DNA of 64,000 nt from an uncultured Bacteroidota bacterium (GTDB taxonomy: Bacteria > Bacteroidota > Bacteroidia > Flavobacteriales > BACL11), in the NCBI GenBank assembly GCA_902587125.1, contig CACIJW010000002.1, forward strand, positions 1 through 64,000. The letters run 5' to 3'. A program made the translations under genes and the position numbers. Below the pieces are notes generated by a model. It had not been told where the DNA came from and searched no databases. It worked only from the letters and a program-made list of their open reading frames with translations. How positions within the stretch are numbered: the first letter of the stretch is position 1; each line of letters opens with the position of its first letter. Of this stretch, positions 44,126-53,146 are shown piece after piece.

Positions 44126-44880
44126 TGAGTAAAAAATTAGTTATAGCAAACTGGAAAATGAATTTAGATTACTCTCAAGCCAAAGAGCTAAGTAAGATGA
44201 TTTCCAAAAATAATTTTCAAAACAACTTAGTTGTTGCACCATCTAATTTATACTTAGAAGCTGTTCTTAAAATTTGTGAAAATAATCCGCAAATTATGGT
44301 TTCATCTCAAAATGTGAGTGAGTATGAAAATGGTGCTTATACAGGAGAGATATCTGCTAAAATGCTAAAGTCTTTAGGTGTAACTTATTGTATTATTGGG
44401 CATTCTGAAAGAAGACTTTATTTTGGCGAGGAATCTAAACTAATAACAACAAAAATTAATCAATGTTTAAAAAATAATATTGTTCCAATTTTTTGTGTTG
44501 GTGAGCATGAAAATGATAGAGACAAAAATGAGCATTTTAAAGTTGTAAAGAATCAGATATTATCGGTACTAGATAAAATAAATGTAAAAAGTATTAAAAG
44601 ATTAATAGTTGCCTATGAGCCAGTTTGGGCAATTGGAACAGGTAAAACCGCAACACCATCTCAGGCTCAAGAAATGCATTTATATATCAGAAATTTAATT
44701 AAAGAGAAGTATGGTTTAGAAATTTCAGAAACAATAAAAATTGTTTATGGTGGTAGTTGCAACAAAAATAACGCAAAAGACTTATTTAAACAGAAAGACA
44801 TAGATGGTGGACTAGTTGGAGGGGCTTCACTTATTCATGATGATTTTATTGAAATAGTTAGAATAGGTGAATTATTTTAA
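44125..44880 (+). CDS. tpiA: Triose-phosphate isomerase
   Basis: TpiA interconverts dihydroxyacetone phosphate and glyceraldehyde 3-phosphate. Visible catalytic motifs are NWKMN (Lys at residue 12), IIGHSERR (His at about 95) and the loop AYEPVWAIGTGKTA (Glu at about 170). IVYGGSCNKNNAK and GGLVGGASL bind phosphate. At 251 residues it is normal length. It shares one base with the permease gene and overlaps prmA by 14 nt, so it is translated in the same operon. Confidence 0.97.
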   Translation: MSKKLVIANWKMNLDYSQAKELSKMISKNNFQNNLVVAPSNLYLEAVLKICENNPQIMVSSQNVSEYENGAYTGEISAKMLKSLGVTYCIIGHSERRLYFGEESKLITTKINQCLKNNIVPIFCVGEHENDRDKNEHFKVVKNQILSVLDKINVKSIKRLIVAYEPVWAIGTGKTATPSQAQEMHLYIRNLIKEKYGLEISETIKIVYGGSCNKNNAKDLFKQKDIDGGLVGGASLIHDDFIEIVRIGELF

Positions 44881-45685
44881 GTTTTCATTAACCCTTGGTA
44901 ACTTTAATGAACAATCTGTTGAAATTATAACTGCTTTTCTTTTTCAACTTGGCTTTGAGTCTTGTGAAGAGGCCAAAAACAATATTTATGCCTACGCTAG
45001 CGAGGGTAATGTAACAGATGATTTAATTGATGAAATCGAAATATTATCTAAAAATCTTAATTTCAAATTCACCCATAATAAAATAATCACTGAAAATTGG
45101 AACAAAAAGTGGGAGAGTAATTTTGAACCTATACAAATTAATGATGACTGTATCATTAGGGCTTCATTTCACAAGCAGATTAACCTCAAATATGAAATAA
45201 TTATCGATCCCAAAATGTCATTTGGAACTGGGCATCACGAAACAACTTTTTTGATATGCAAGGAGTTATTTGATATAAATTTAGAAAATAAGAATGTACT
45301 TGATTTTGGATGTGGAACAGGCATATTATCAATCTTATCTGCAAAATTAAATGCTAAGTCAGTTACTGCAATTGATTACGATAATAAATGCATAGATAAT
45401 ACTTTTGAAAATCTTAAAAAGAACAATATTGACAATGTGGAGTTAATAAAAGATGATAAAGTGCCAAAAAACAAAAAATTTGATTTAATAATTTCAAACA
45501 TTAATAGAAATGTTATTTTGAAGAGCTTTGAAGCCTTTATTGAGACAGAAGCCAAGGAATTTATTTTAAGTGGTTTTCTTGAAACTGACTTTGAAATTTT
45601 GCTAAATAAGATTAAAGACTCAAAGTTTCAATTAACAACTAAAAAAAATAAAAATGGATGGTTAATGTTAAGAACAAAAAAATAA
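44867..45685 (+). CDS. prmA: Ribosomal protein L11 methyltransferase
   Basis: PrmA trimethylates ribosomal protein L11 using S-adenosylmethionine. The N-terminal substrate domain (about residues 1-90) is followed by the methyltransferase core: MSFGTGHHETTFL, DFGCGTGILSILSAKL (SAM motif I), AIDYDNKC (motif II) and LIISNINRNV. It is 272 residues with a GTG start that overlaps tpiA by 14 nt; the 3' end overlaps the next large gene by 28 nt. tpiA-prmA-clpS linkage is familiar in Flavobacteriia. Confidence 0.94.
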   Translation: MNYFKFSLTLGNFNEQSVEIITAFLFQLGFESCEEAKNNIYAYASEGNVTDDLIDEIEILSKNLNFKFTHNKIITENWNKKWESNFEPIQINDDCIIRASFHKQINLKYEIIIDPKMSFGTGHHETTFLICKELFDINLENKNVLDFGCGTGILSILSAKLNAKSVTAIDYDNKCIDNTFENLKKNNIDNVELIKDDKVPKNKKFDLIISNINRNVILKSFEAFIETEAKEFILSGFLETDFEILLNKIKDSKFQLTTKKNKNGWLMLRTKK

Positions 45686-48600
45686 CATTCTTATTATTTT
45701 TCGTTTTTCAGTTCAGTTTACTGAACGCTCAAATAAACAACGAATCTTCAATTCAGGAACAGTCAATTCAAAAGAAACTTGAGTCGTATTTAAAACTGAA
45801 AGAAAACAAAGATTTAAAATCTTCATATAAAAACTTTAGTAAAATCCTATCAGAGAATAAAGATTTGAAAACTGGTAGACTATTAAATTTTATGATTCAA
45901 AAAAAATTAAAGCCTAATTCTCATTTTAGAAATTTTTTCGAATCATATTTATTAGTTTTCTCATCCAACAGTCATGATTTAGATAGTTGGATCAATGTGT
46001 TACAAAAGGTTTTGCAAGAAAATACAATTAATAAATTTAATAATTTTCTAATTTATACATCAGATCTTGTTCAGCTAAAGTCTATTAGAAAAACTAAAAC
46101 TTTAAATTGGTCTTATTCTGATTCTAAAGTTTTTTTTGAGTATGTAGGTGAAAATCCAGTTGTTGTATTTTCTGATCCTACTAATCTTATGTGCACTGCT
46201 AAGGGAAATTCTATTAAAATAAATTTAACCAGAGGAAAATATTATCCTTTTAAAAATAAATGGAATGGTGAAGAAGGAGTAGTAGACTGGTCAACTCATT
46301 CAATTTCCTCAGACAGCATTTATGTCATTTTAGATAAATACAAAATTGACACACGTTCTACTAAGATAAATTGTGATTCTGTTTTCTTTTATAATAAATA
46401 TTTATTTGATAAACCATTAACAGGTAAGTTTCAAAATAGAATTTCAATTGGAAAAATGTCTCAAACATACCCAAGATTTACTTCATATTCAAAGAAAATT
46501 TTTCTTGCAGAAATTTTTAATGGGATAGATTATGAGGGGGGATACATGCTAAATGGTAAAAAGTTTATTGCTGATGGAGGAAAGTATGCTGATGCCAAAA
46601 TTATATTTAAAAAAAATGGTAAAAAATTATTAGTAGCCAAGTCAGACCGTTTTAACTTGGAGAGTAAATCATTGACTTCAAGTTCATGTGCACTTAAGAT
46701 TTACTTTGATAATGATTCAATTTTTCACTCTGATTTGAAATTAAAATATTTTGATGATGAAAGAAAATTACAACTTTTTAACTCAATCAATACTTCTTTC
46801 AGAAAACCAATGATTAACTCATATCATAAAATGTCAATTTATTTTGAAATGATGGAATGGTCAATTGATAGTAGCTTGATTGAGTTCGGTTCAGTGCCTG
46901 GTGCATCTATTTCAAATGTTGAATTTGAATCACTTGACTTTTTTGATGAAAAAAAATATGATATGCTAGCAGGAATTGATGAAATACATCCTCTAATACT
47001 AATAAGTAACTATGTTAGAGACAAAAAAGAAAATATCTTTTATGTCTCAGACTTTGCTAAATATATTGGATATCCGATGTTGCAAGTAAAAAACTATCTT
47101 ATAAACTTGTCAAATCATGGATTTTTATTTTATGATTCTGGTGAGGAAAGAATTTATGTCCAAGAAAATGTTGAGAAATATATCAAAGCAAAGTCTAAAC
47201 TAAGTGACTATGATGTTATAAGTTTTGTTTCCTCTTTAAGAAACAATTCAAAAAATAAAATTGTAAATGCAGCTATTAATTTAGAAAATAAGGATCTGAT
47301 GATTGCTGGCGTAAGAAATATAACTCTAAGTAAAACTCAGAGTGTATTCTTAAAACCATTTAAAGGTAGGTTAGTATTTAAGAAAAACAGAGATTTTTCT
47401 TTTTCTGGCTTTATTTCAGCTGGATCCGGAAGATTCAATTTGTTCGGCAAAAAATTTGATTTCATATATGATGATTTCAAAATTAATTTAAACAAAATAG
47501 ACTCTGTCAGACTTAAGGTTCCAAAATTACCTGTAAAGAAAGATATGTATGGAAATGAACTTTTGACTGATGTCAAGACGGTCTTGCAGTCAGTTACCGG
47601 AGATTTAGTAATTGATAATGAAAATAATAAATCAGGTATTTACAGAGACAGTTTTCCTAATTATCCAATTTTTAGAAGTTTTGAAAGGTCATTCGTATAT
47701 TATGATGACAAATCAATTTTTAATTCTGTCTATGATAGGAAAAAATTCTACTTCCACTTGGACCCTTTTGAGATTGATAGTTTAGAGAATTACAGCGGAA
47801 AAGGTTTAGCCTTTTCCGGTGATTTTGTTTCTGCAGGCATCTTTAATAATTTTTCTGATACCTTAAAGCTTCAAGATGATTATTCATTAGGATTTAGTAA
47901 AATATTCGCAGATACTGGCGAAGAAATTTATGGCAAAACAAAATACTACACTAATATTAACTTGAGTAACAAAGGTCTAAAGGGAAACGGAAGATTAGAA
48001 TATTTAAACTCTACTTATCATAATAAAGAAGTATTCTTTTTCCCAGATTCAGCTATTTTATTGACCGATTCAATTTTCATTGATCAAATAAAGGATGGAA
48101 TCGAATTTCCTGATGTAAAAAACAGTGTTACACTTTCAAAATATCATCCATTTCAGGATAAAGTATTCATTAATAAAATTGATTCAAGTTTTTCTTTTTA
48201 TGAAAATCAAGCCTCCTTTGATGGAAAATTATGTTTCCAACCCATAGGACTTACTGGTGCAGGTAAAATGAAGCTAGATAATTCAGAGGTTCATGCCCAA
48301 AGGTTCAACTTCAATGCAGAGTGGTTCAAGTCTGATACAGCTGATCTATTTGTATACAATGGTGATAAACTCAGCTTTGAAACAAAAAATTTAAGAACTA
48401 ATATTGATATTTATGAGAAGAAAGGAACTTTCTTTTCAAATGGAATCATGTCATCAGTAAATTTTGTAACAAATAATTATTTCTGCAGAATAGATAAGTT
48501 GAATTGGGATATAAGAAATGATATACTTGAATTTGGAGACTCTTTAAATCAAAGTTCATTTTTAGAATTCGTTTCTACATCAAGCACTGAGGATTCACTA

Positions 48601-50040
48601 TCATTTGAAGCTAACTATGCAAAATATGATTTAACTATTGATAAGTTAGAAATTTACGGAATTAACTCCTTAGTTGTCGCTGATGCAGAAATTAGTAACT
48701 CAAGCTCAAAGATATTCATTGAAAACGGTAGGGTGGAGTCTCTAGAGAATTGCAACATAACATTAGTTGATTCTAACACAAATTACAAATTTTATAATTG
48801 TAAAGTTGATATTCTTGATGCCAATAAATATTTCGCATCAGGGTATTACAATTTTAAGTATGAAAATCAAAAAGTATTTTTTGATTCTATTTATGTTACC
48901 AAAGATTTTGTAACTAATGCAAAAGCATCAATAGAAAAAGATAAAGAATTTAAGATTAATGACAAATTTAAGTTTAATGGAAAGTTAAAGATGTTTAGAA
49001 ATTCAAGTGATTTTAATTTCAATGGATATTTTAAAATTGTTAGTAATTGTTTATTTACTGATTGGGTTAGTTTTAATTCTAAACTTAATTTAGACTCACT
49101 TGTTATTAATTTGGAGAAAAATAGTGTTAATGAATTTTCAAGAAGTATTTATTATGGACATTTTTTTAGTTCTGATTCTTTAACTGTATATCCACTTTTA
49201 ATGAATAAAAAATTCAAATCAAATGATAAAAGTTTACTTTCATTAGAAAATAAGATAACTTTCACTAATAATGACACCTTTATTTTTGGACAACGAGATA
49301 GCTCTAGTAGTTATTTTTCTTTTGATGATAAGTCTTGTAAGTCTGTAAGTACAGGTAAAGTTAATCTCACTTCAGATGTGGGTAGGGTGAAAATAGATTC
49401 ATACGGAAACTTTACCACCCATAATAATTTAAAATCATTTGAAGGCTTTCTTTTATTTGATTTTTACTTTAATGATGAAGCTTTACAATTAATGGTTGAT
49501 GATATCTACTCTGCCCCTGGAGATTTAGATTTCAATTTTGATGAAAACTATCTTTTAAATTTGTGTAAGGTTGTTGGAACTAATGAAGCTGAAAATTTGT
49601 ATTTAGATCTTGAAGTAAGTGATGAGTTCGCTGAATTTCCCAGCGAAATGGTTAGTACTCTTAATTTCACTAATGTTAATTTGGTTTGGAATTCAACTCT
49701 TAAATCTTACGTGTCAAATGGTTATATCGGACTTGGAAACATTTTAAATAATCAAATAAACTCACTTCTTGAGGGGAAAGTTATTCTTGATAAAAAAAGA
49801 AACAAAAATCAATTTACAATTTATCTTAAAACAGAGTTTGATGATATCTATTATTTTAACTACAAAAATGGTATAATGAAATGTTATTCCTCTAATGATG
49901 ATTTTATGAATATTATTAAAGAAACAAAGGACTCTAAAAGGCAAGCAAAGCAAAGAAAAAACCAGAAACCATATAAATATACTCTAGAAACAAAAGCTAA
50001 CGTTGAACGTTTCATAAAAAATTTAAATAAGTATAATTAA
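45658..50040 (+). CDS. Very large secreted beta-rich protein of unknown function
   Basis: A 1460-residue protein with a signal peptide (ITFLLFFVFQFSLLNAQ, about residues 9-25) and no recognised T9SS tail. A short helical N-terminal region (about 30-140) precedes more than 1200 residues of beta-strand-rich repeats, for example SSVNFVTNNYFCRIDKLNWDI, YASGYYNFKYENQK and FNFNAEWFKSDTADLFVYNG. A likely winged-helix-like insert sits at about residues 430-500 (FAKYIGYPMLQVKNYLINLSNHGF). The pattern recalls OstA/LptA or AsmA-type periplasmic beta supports, but I cannot assign a family. It lies between prmA and clpS. The C-terminus is basic (SKRQAKQRKNQKPYKY). Confidence 0.7.
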   Translation: MVNVKNKKITFLLFFVFQFSLLNAQINNESSIQEQSIQKKLESYLKLKENKDLKSSYKNFSKILSENKDLKTGRLLNFMIQKKLKPNSHFRNFFESYLLVFSSNSHDLDSWINVLQKVLQENTINKFNNFLIYTSDLVQLKSIRKTKTLNWSYSDSKVFFEYVGENPVVVFSDPTNLMCTAKGNSIKINLTRGKYYPFKNKWNGEEGVVDWSTHSISSDSIYVILDKYKIDTRSTKINCDSVFFYNKYLFDKPLTGKFQNRISIGKMSQTYPRFTSYSKKIFLAEIFNGIDYEGGYMLNGKKFIADGGKYADAKIIFKKNGKKLLVAKSDRFNLESKSLTSSSCALKIYFDNDSIFHSDLKLKYFDDERKLQLFNSINTSFRKPMINSYHKMSIYFEMMEWSIDSSLIEFGSVPGASISNVEFESLDFFDEKKYDMLAGIDEIHPLILISNYVRDKKENIFYVSDFAKYIGYPMLQVKNYLINLSNHGFLFYDSGEERIYVQENVEKYIKAKSKLSDYDVISFVSSLRNNSKNKIVNAAINLENKDLMIAGVRNITLSKTQSVFLKPFKGRLVFKKNRDFSFSGFISAGSGRFNLFGKKFDFIYDDFKINLNKIDSVRLKVPKLPVKKDMYGNELLTDVKTVLQSVTGDLVIDNENNKSGIYRDSFPNYPIFRSFERSFVYYDDKSIFNSVYDRKKFYFHLDPFEIDSLENYSGKGLAFSGDFVSAGIFNNFSDTLKLQDDYSLGFSKIFADTGEEIYGKTKYYTNINLSNKGLKGNGRLEYLNSTYHNKEVFFFPDSAILLTDSIFIDQIKDGIEFPDVKNSVTLSKYHPFQDKVFINKIDSSFSFYENQASFDGKLCFQPIGLTGAGKMKLDNSEVHAQRFNFNAEWFKSDTADLFVYNGDKLSFETKNLRTNIDIYEKKGTFFSNGIMSSVNFVTNNYFCRIDKLNWDIRNDILEFGDSLNQSSFLEFVSTSSTEDSLSFEANYAKYDLTIDKLEIYGINSLVVADAEISNSSSKIFIENGRVESLENCNITLVDSNTNYKFYNCKVDILDANKYFASGYYNFKYENQKVFFDSIYVTKDFVTNAKASIEKDKEFKINDKFKFNGKLKMFRNSSDFNFNGYFKIVSNCLFTDWVSFNSKLNLDSLVINLEKNSVNEFSRSIYYGHFFSSDSLTVYPLLMNKKFKSNDKSLLSLENKITFTNNDTFIFGQRDSSSSYFSFDDKSCKSVSTGKVNLTSDVGRVKIDSYGNFTTHNNLKSFEGFLLFDFYFNDEALQLMVDDIYSAPGDLDFNFDENYLLNLCKVVGTNEAENLYLDLEVSDEFAEFPSEMVSTLNFTNVNLVWNSTLKSYVSNGYIGLGNILNNQINSLLEGKVILDKKRNKNQFTIYLKTEFDDIYYFNYKNGIMKCYSSNDDFMNIIKETKDSKRQAKQRKNQKPYKYTLETKANVERFIKNLNKYN

Positions 50041-50103
50041 TGTTTTTTTTCATAAGTTTTTTTTCATAATATTGAACGTTTTTAATAAAAGTAGAAACAA
50101 TAG

Positions 50104-50370
50104 ATGGCCAACAAATCTAAACCTTTAAGTAACCAAAAAAGTAAAACCCTTTTAAAAGAACTAGTTCTTGTAAATGATGATTATAACACTTTTGAACACG
50201 TTACTGATTGTCTAGAGGCTATTTGTGATCACACTCCGTTGCAAGCAGAACAATGCGCTGTTTTAACACACCTTAAAGGAAGTTGTGTTGTTTTAACAGG
50301 AGAGATTGACTTTCTAGAGCAATTTAGATATGATCTAAGTCTATATGGTTTAAATGTTGAAATAAGATAA
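50104..50370 (+). CDS. clpS: ClpS-like protease adaptor
   Basis: ClpS delivers proteins with bulky N-terminal residues to the ClpAP protease. The 88-residue protein has LVLVNDDYNTFEHVTDCLEAICDHT, the binding-pocket motif of ClpS (ND-x-NTFxHV), followed by AEQCAVLTHLKGSCVV and a GLNVEI ending. It uses ATG, 63 nt after the big secreted protein. The tRNA-Arg gene follows by 43 nt. It is the short Bacteroidota form of the family. Confidence 0.92.
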   Translation: MANKSKPLSNQKSKTLLKELVLVNDDYNTFEHVTDCLEAICDHTPLQAEQCAVLTHLKGSCVVLTGEIDFLEQFRYDLSLYGLNVEIR

Positions 50371-50399
50371 TTGATCAACATATTTTAATTTTCAGTTTT

Positions 50400-50407
50400 T
50401 AAATTTG
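50400..50407 (+). promoter_or_regulatory. Putative -7 box for tRNA-Arg
   Basis: TAAATTTG matches the consensus and ends 6 nt before the tRNA 5' end. The nearest TTG is 26 nt upstream, longer than usual, so the -33 element is doubtful. Confidence 0.5.
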
Positions 50408-50413
50408 TAAAAT

Positions 50414-50487
50414 GGCTCTGTAGCTTAACTGGATAGAGCACCTGACTACGGATCAGGAGGTTGGGGGTTCGACTCCCTCCAGAGTCA
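50414..50487 (+). tRNA. tRNA-Arg (anticodon ACG)
   Basis: The 74-nt sequence GGCTCTG...CAGAGTC-A folds as a standard cloverleaf. It has a 7-bp acceptor stem, D-arm TAGCTTAACTGGATAGAGCA, anticodon stem CCTGA/TCAGG around the loop CTACGGA (anticodon ACG, read as ICG), and T-arm GGGGGTTCGACTCCCTC. The discriminator base is A. CCA is not encoded, since CTA follows. Confidence 0.96.
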
Positions 50488-50493
50488 CTAATT

Positions 50494-51321
50494 TTATTTT
50501 CTATCTATGAAAATAATTATATCATTTTTCACTTCTAAATCAGTTTGAATTTGATATACCTTGTTCTCTACTTTGATTTCAACTGCGCTAGTATTTGGAG
50601 GATTAGTTCCTTCATTTATAGCACTAATTACTAATGTATTTCTGCCTTTACTTAGCTTTACTCTTCTTTTTTTTGGTTTATTTTTTGTTGAATAATTTTC
50701 AAGGATTAAATCATCATTAAATTTCATGAGAATCATATCATTATCTTCTTGATTTGGATCCCATACTTTTATGGTAACGTATTTTTTACTGCTTTCAATA
50801 TAGAATTTATCATTTTTCTTTAGAGTTATTTTTTTGTTATTATCTTCTGATTTGTCATTTATACTTTTTTGAATTCTTTTATTTATTTTTTTCTCAATTT
50901 TTTTTAGTTTTTCTTTCTTAATAAGTATAACTTTTCCCTCAGCACATTTGTCTTTATTATCAAAATATCCAATAAATTCACCTTCAAGTCTTTTAGATTT
51001 AAAAGATCCCTTTTTACTTAGAACTATTCTTAAATGGCAAAAATTTTTAATACTTTCCTTTGATTTTGTATAAATTATTTGTTTTTCAATTATTATATAT
51101 TCATTTTTTGTTTTATCAAAAGTCCCTTCAATACTTGATTTTGTTTCACTACGAGTACCATAATTAGTTATCGAATATCCTGTTATATTTTCTTTATTAA
51201 TGATTAAATTTAATTCAAATGTATATATCGTGCTATCAGATAATATTATACTTCCAACATACTCCTCAGCATTTAATTGTGATTGAAAAAATAAAAAGAT
51301 TATGATGAGTATTTTTTTCAT
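50494..51321 (-). CDS. Hypothetical secreted protein
   Basis: A 275-residue exported protein (signal peptide MKKILIIIFLFFQSQLNA) that I do not recognise. The N-terminal half (about residues 20-130) is beta-rich (YVGSIILSDSTIYTFELNLI, then KSKRLEGEFIGYF) with two Cys near residues 93 and 129. A Lys-rich stretch follows at about 130-165 (KKEKLKKIEKKINKRIQK). The C-terminal domain at about 170-275 resembles a small beta sandwich (KYVTIKVWDPNQEDND, then NTLVISAINEGTNPP). It is divergent from the DUF4190 gene and convergent with tRNA-Arg, 6 nt away. Confidence 0.65.
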   Translation of the reverse strand: MKKILIIIFLFFQSQLNAEEYVGSIILSDSTIYTFELNLIINKENITGYSITNYGTRSETKSSIEGTFDKTKNEYIIIEKQIIYTKSKESIKNFCHLRIVLSKKGSFKSKRLEGEFIGYFDNKDKCAEGKVILIKKEKLKKIEKKINKRIQKSINDKSEDNNKKITLKKNDKFYIESSKKYVTIKVWDPNQEDNDMILMKFNDDLILENYSTKNKPKKRRVKLSKGRNTLVISAINEGTNPPNTSAVEIKVENKVYQIQTDLEVKNDIIIFIDRK

Positions 51322-51350
51322 TTTTTATAATTTGGTATTGAATTAAAATT

Positions 51351-51752
51351 ATGAGCAAAATACATTTAATCTTTTGTTTCATGCTATTATTTCCTTTTTT
51401 TTCAAATGGATCATTTCCTGTTCAAAATTATGAAAGTCAAAGATTATCTGTAAAAACAAATAACCAAATGATTAATCAGCTGAAAACAGAAAAAAATGAT
51501 TATGGGTTTCCTTTTGGATCCATCTCATTAGTTTCAGGTTTATTGTCAATTCCGTTATTTTTTGTAGCTCCCATAGTAGGTTTACTATTTTCAATTTTAG
51601 CAATAGTGCTTGGAAGTGTTGGATTAAAAAAAAGAGGTAGAGGAATGGCAATTGCTGGTCTATCGTTGGGATTGTTAACTTTATTATTAGGTATAATTTT
51701 TGTTATTTTTGCTATCGCATTTTTGATTTCATTAGGAAATGCTTTGGAATAA
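51351..51752 (+). CDS. DUF4190-like membrane protein
   Basis: A 133-residue protein with an N-terminal signal or helix (HLIFCFMLLFPFFSNG) and a polar stretch, then two hydrophobic helices (about residues 52-80 and 95-130). The helices are joined by SVGLKKRGRGMAIAGLSLGL, the DUF4190 signature of a GxxxKRRGRGMAIAGL loop. DUF4190 proteins are small membrane proteins with no known function. It is divergent from the hypothetical secreted protein by 29 nt and converges on mpl. No partner gene suggests a job for it. Confidence 0.75.
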   Translation: MSKIHLIFCFMLLFPFFSNGSFPVQNYESQRLSVKTNNQMINQLKTEKNDYGFPFGSISLVSGLLSIPLFFVAPIVGLLFSILAIVLGSVGLKKRGRGMAIAGLSLGLLTLLLGIIFVIFAIAFLISLGNALE

Positions 51753-51764
51753 AAGCTTTAAGCT

Positions 51765-53087
51765 TCAATCAATTAAATTTTCAATATTGATATTATCAAA
51801 GTTTCCAGAGCTCATCATAAGAAGATTTGTGTTCTTAAAATGAAAAGATTTAATAAATTTTTCCAGTTTTTTTGAATCATCGAAAATATTTAAGTCCTTG
51901 TTTGCAAAAGCTTTAAAAATATCTTGTTTGCTAATTTTCTCAAGATTTTTTGACTTAATATTTTTTGGGTTGTAATAAATAATTGCAATATCTGCTTCAT
52001 CCATACATTCTTTATATTCTGATAAATAAGACTTATTTAAGCTACTAAATGTATTTAACTCCATACATGCAATTAACCTTCTATTAAATTGATTTTTAAC
52101 AGCATTAATTGTTGCTTGCAACTTTGATGGAGAATGCGCAAAATCTCTAAATAATGTTGATGTATTTGTTTTTTTAACTGTTTCTAACCTCCTTTCAGCA
52201 CCATTAAAGGTTGATATGCTTTGCAAGAAATTTTTTTTATCGATTTTTAAAATTTTACAAACTTCCATTGCAGCTTTAATATTTTGCATATTGTGATTGC
52301 CAAAAACTTTTAGCTCCGTACCATTTATAATAGTTCTATTATTTATTATCTCATAAGCAGGTGCATTGTAAGCTATAAACTTAGCTTTGGACTTAGATTT
52401 CAGTACTAAATTTTTAAGGTTACTGTCATCTTCAAAATATATCAATTTTTCTTTGACCATTTCGATAAAAATTTTGAATTGTTCAACATATATGTCAAAG
52501 GTTTTAAAGACATTTATATGATCCCAAGATATTCCAGTTAAAACAGCCACATTCGGCTCATATTTATGAAATTTTGGTGTTGGGTCAATGGTTGATGAAA
52601 GATATTCATCCCCTTCTAGAATTATAATTTTATTTTTTTTTGTGAGTTGAAACATATTTTCAAATCCTTCTATTTTAGCACCCACCATGTAATCAAATTC
52701 AATTTTCATTGATTTTAATACATGCATGATCATAGAAGTTATTGAAGTTTTTCCATGACTACCTGCAATGACTATTTTAAACTTGTCTACACTATGCTTT
52801 GCAATATACTCAGGGAAGGAATATATAGTTATTTTCAACTTCCTTGCCTGCATAAGCTCAGGATTATCTTCCTTTGCGTGCATACCTAAAATAACACAAT
52901 CAATTTTTTCATTAATCTTTGATTTATCCCATCCTAATTTTTCTGGAAATAAATTATATTTTTTAAGTCTACTTTTACTTGGTTCATAAATTTGATCATC
53001 TGAACCACTGACATTGTTTGAGTTTGATAAACAAATGGCCATGTTGTGCATAACAGCTCCTCCAATTGCTATAAAATGGATATTCAT
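51765..53087 (-). CDS. mpl: Mur ligase Mpl-like (UDP-MurNAc tripeptide recycling)
   Basis: Mpl reattaches recycled L-Ala-gamma-D-Glu-meso-DAP to UDP-MurNAc. The protein is related to MurC and has IHFIAIGGAVMHNMA at its N-terminus. The ATP site is IVIAGSHGKTSITSMI, then EGDEYLSSTIDPTPKFHKY and SWDHINVF. The C-terminal domain has FNGAERRLE and DFAHSPSKLQATI. The EGDEY and HSPSK-type motifs separate Mpl from MurC. The ORF track starts at TTG 53096; ATG at 53087 three codons later is more likely, giving 440 residues. It is divergent from the MBL-fold gene. Confidence 0.9.
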   Translation of the reverse strand: MNIHFIAIGGAVMHNMAICLSNSNNVSGSDDQIYEPSKSRLKKYNLFPEKLGWDKSKINEKIDCVILGMHAKEDNPELMQARKLKITIYSFPEYIAKHSVDKFKIVIAGSHGKTSITSMIMHVLKSMKIEFDYMVGAKIEGFENMFQLTKKNKIIILEGDEYLSSTIDPTPKFHKYEPNVAVLTGISWDHINVFKTFDIYVEQFKIFIEMVKEKLIYFEDDSNLKNLVLKSKSKAKFIAYNAPAYEIINNRTIINGTELKVFGNHNMQNIKAAMEVCKILKIDKKNFLQSISTFNGAERRLETVKKTNTSTLFRDFAHSPSKLQATINAVKNQFNRRLIACMELNTFSSLNKSYLSEYKECMDEADIAIIYYNPKNIKSKNLEKISKQDIFKAFANKDLNIFDDSKKLEKFIKSFHFKNTNLLMMSSGNFDNINIENLID

Positions 53088-53146
53088 ATCACCCAAATTA
53101 AATATTAATTCTAATTCTTATATTCGTGGTCATATAATTTGTCAAC

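Noticed and set aside
51745-51780. Bidirectional terminator between DUF4190 and mpl
   Set aside because: AAGCTTTAAGCTT is an imperfect, very short repeat with no T-run on either side, too weak to call.
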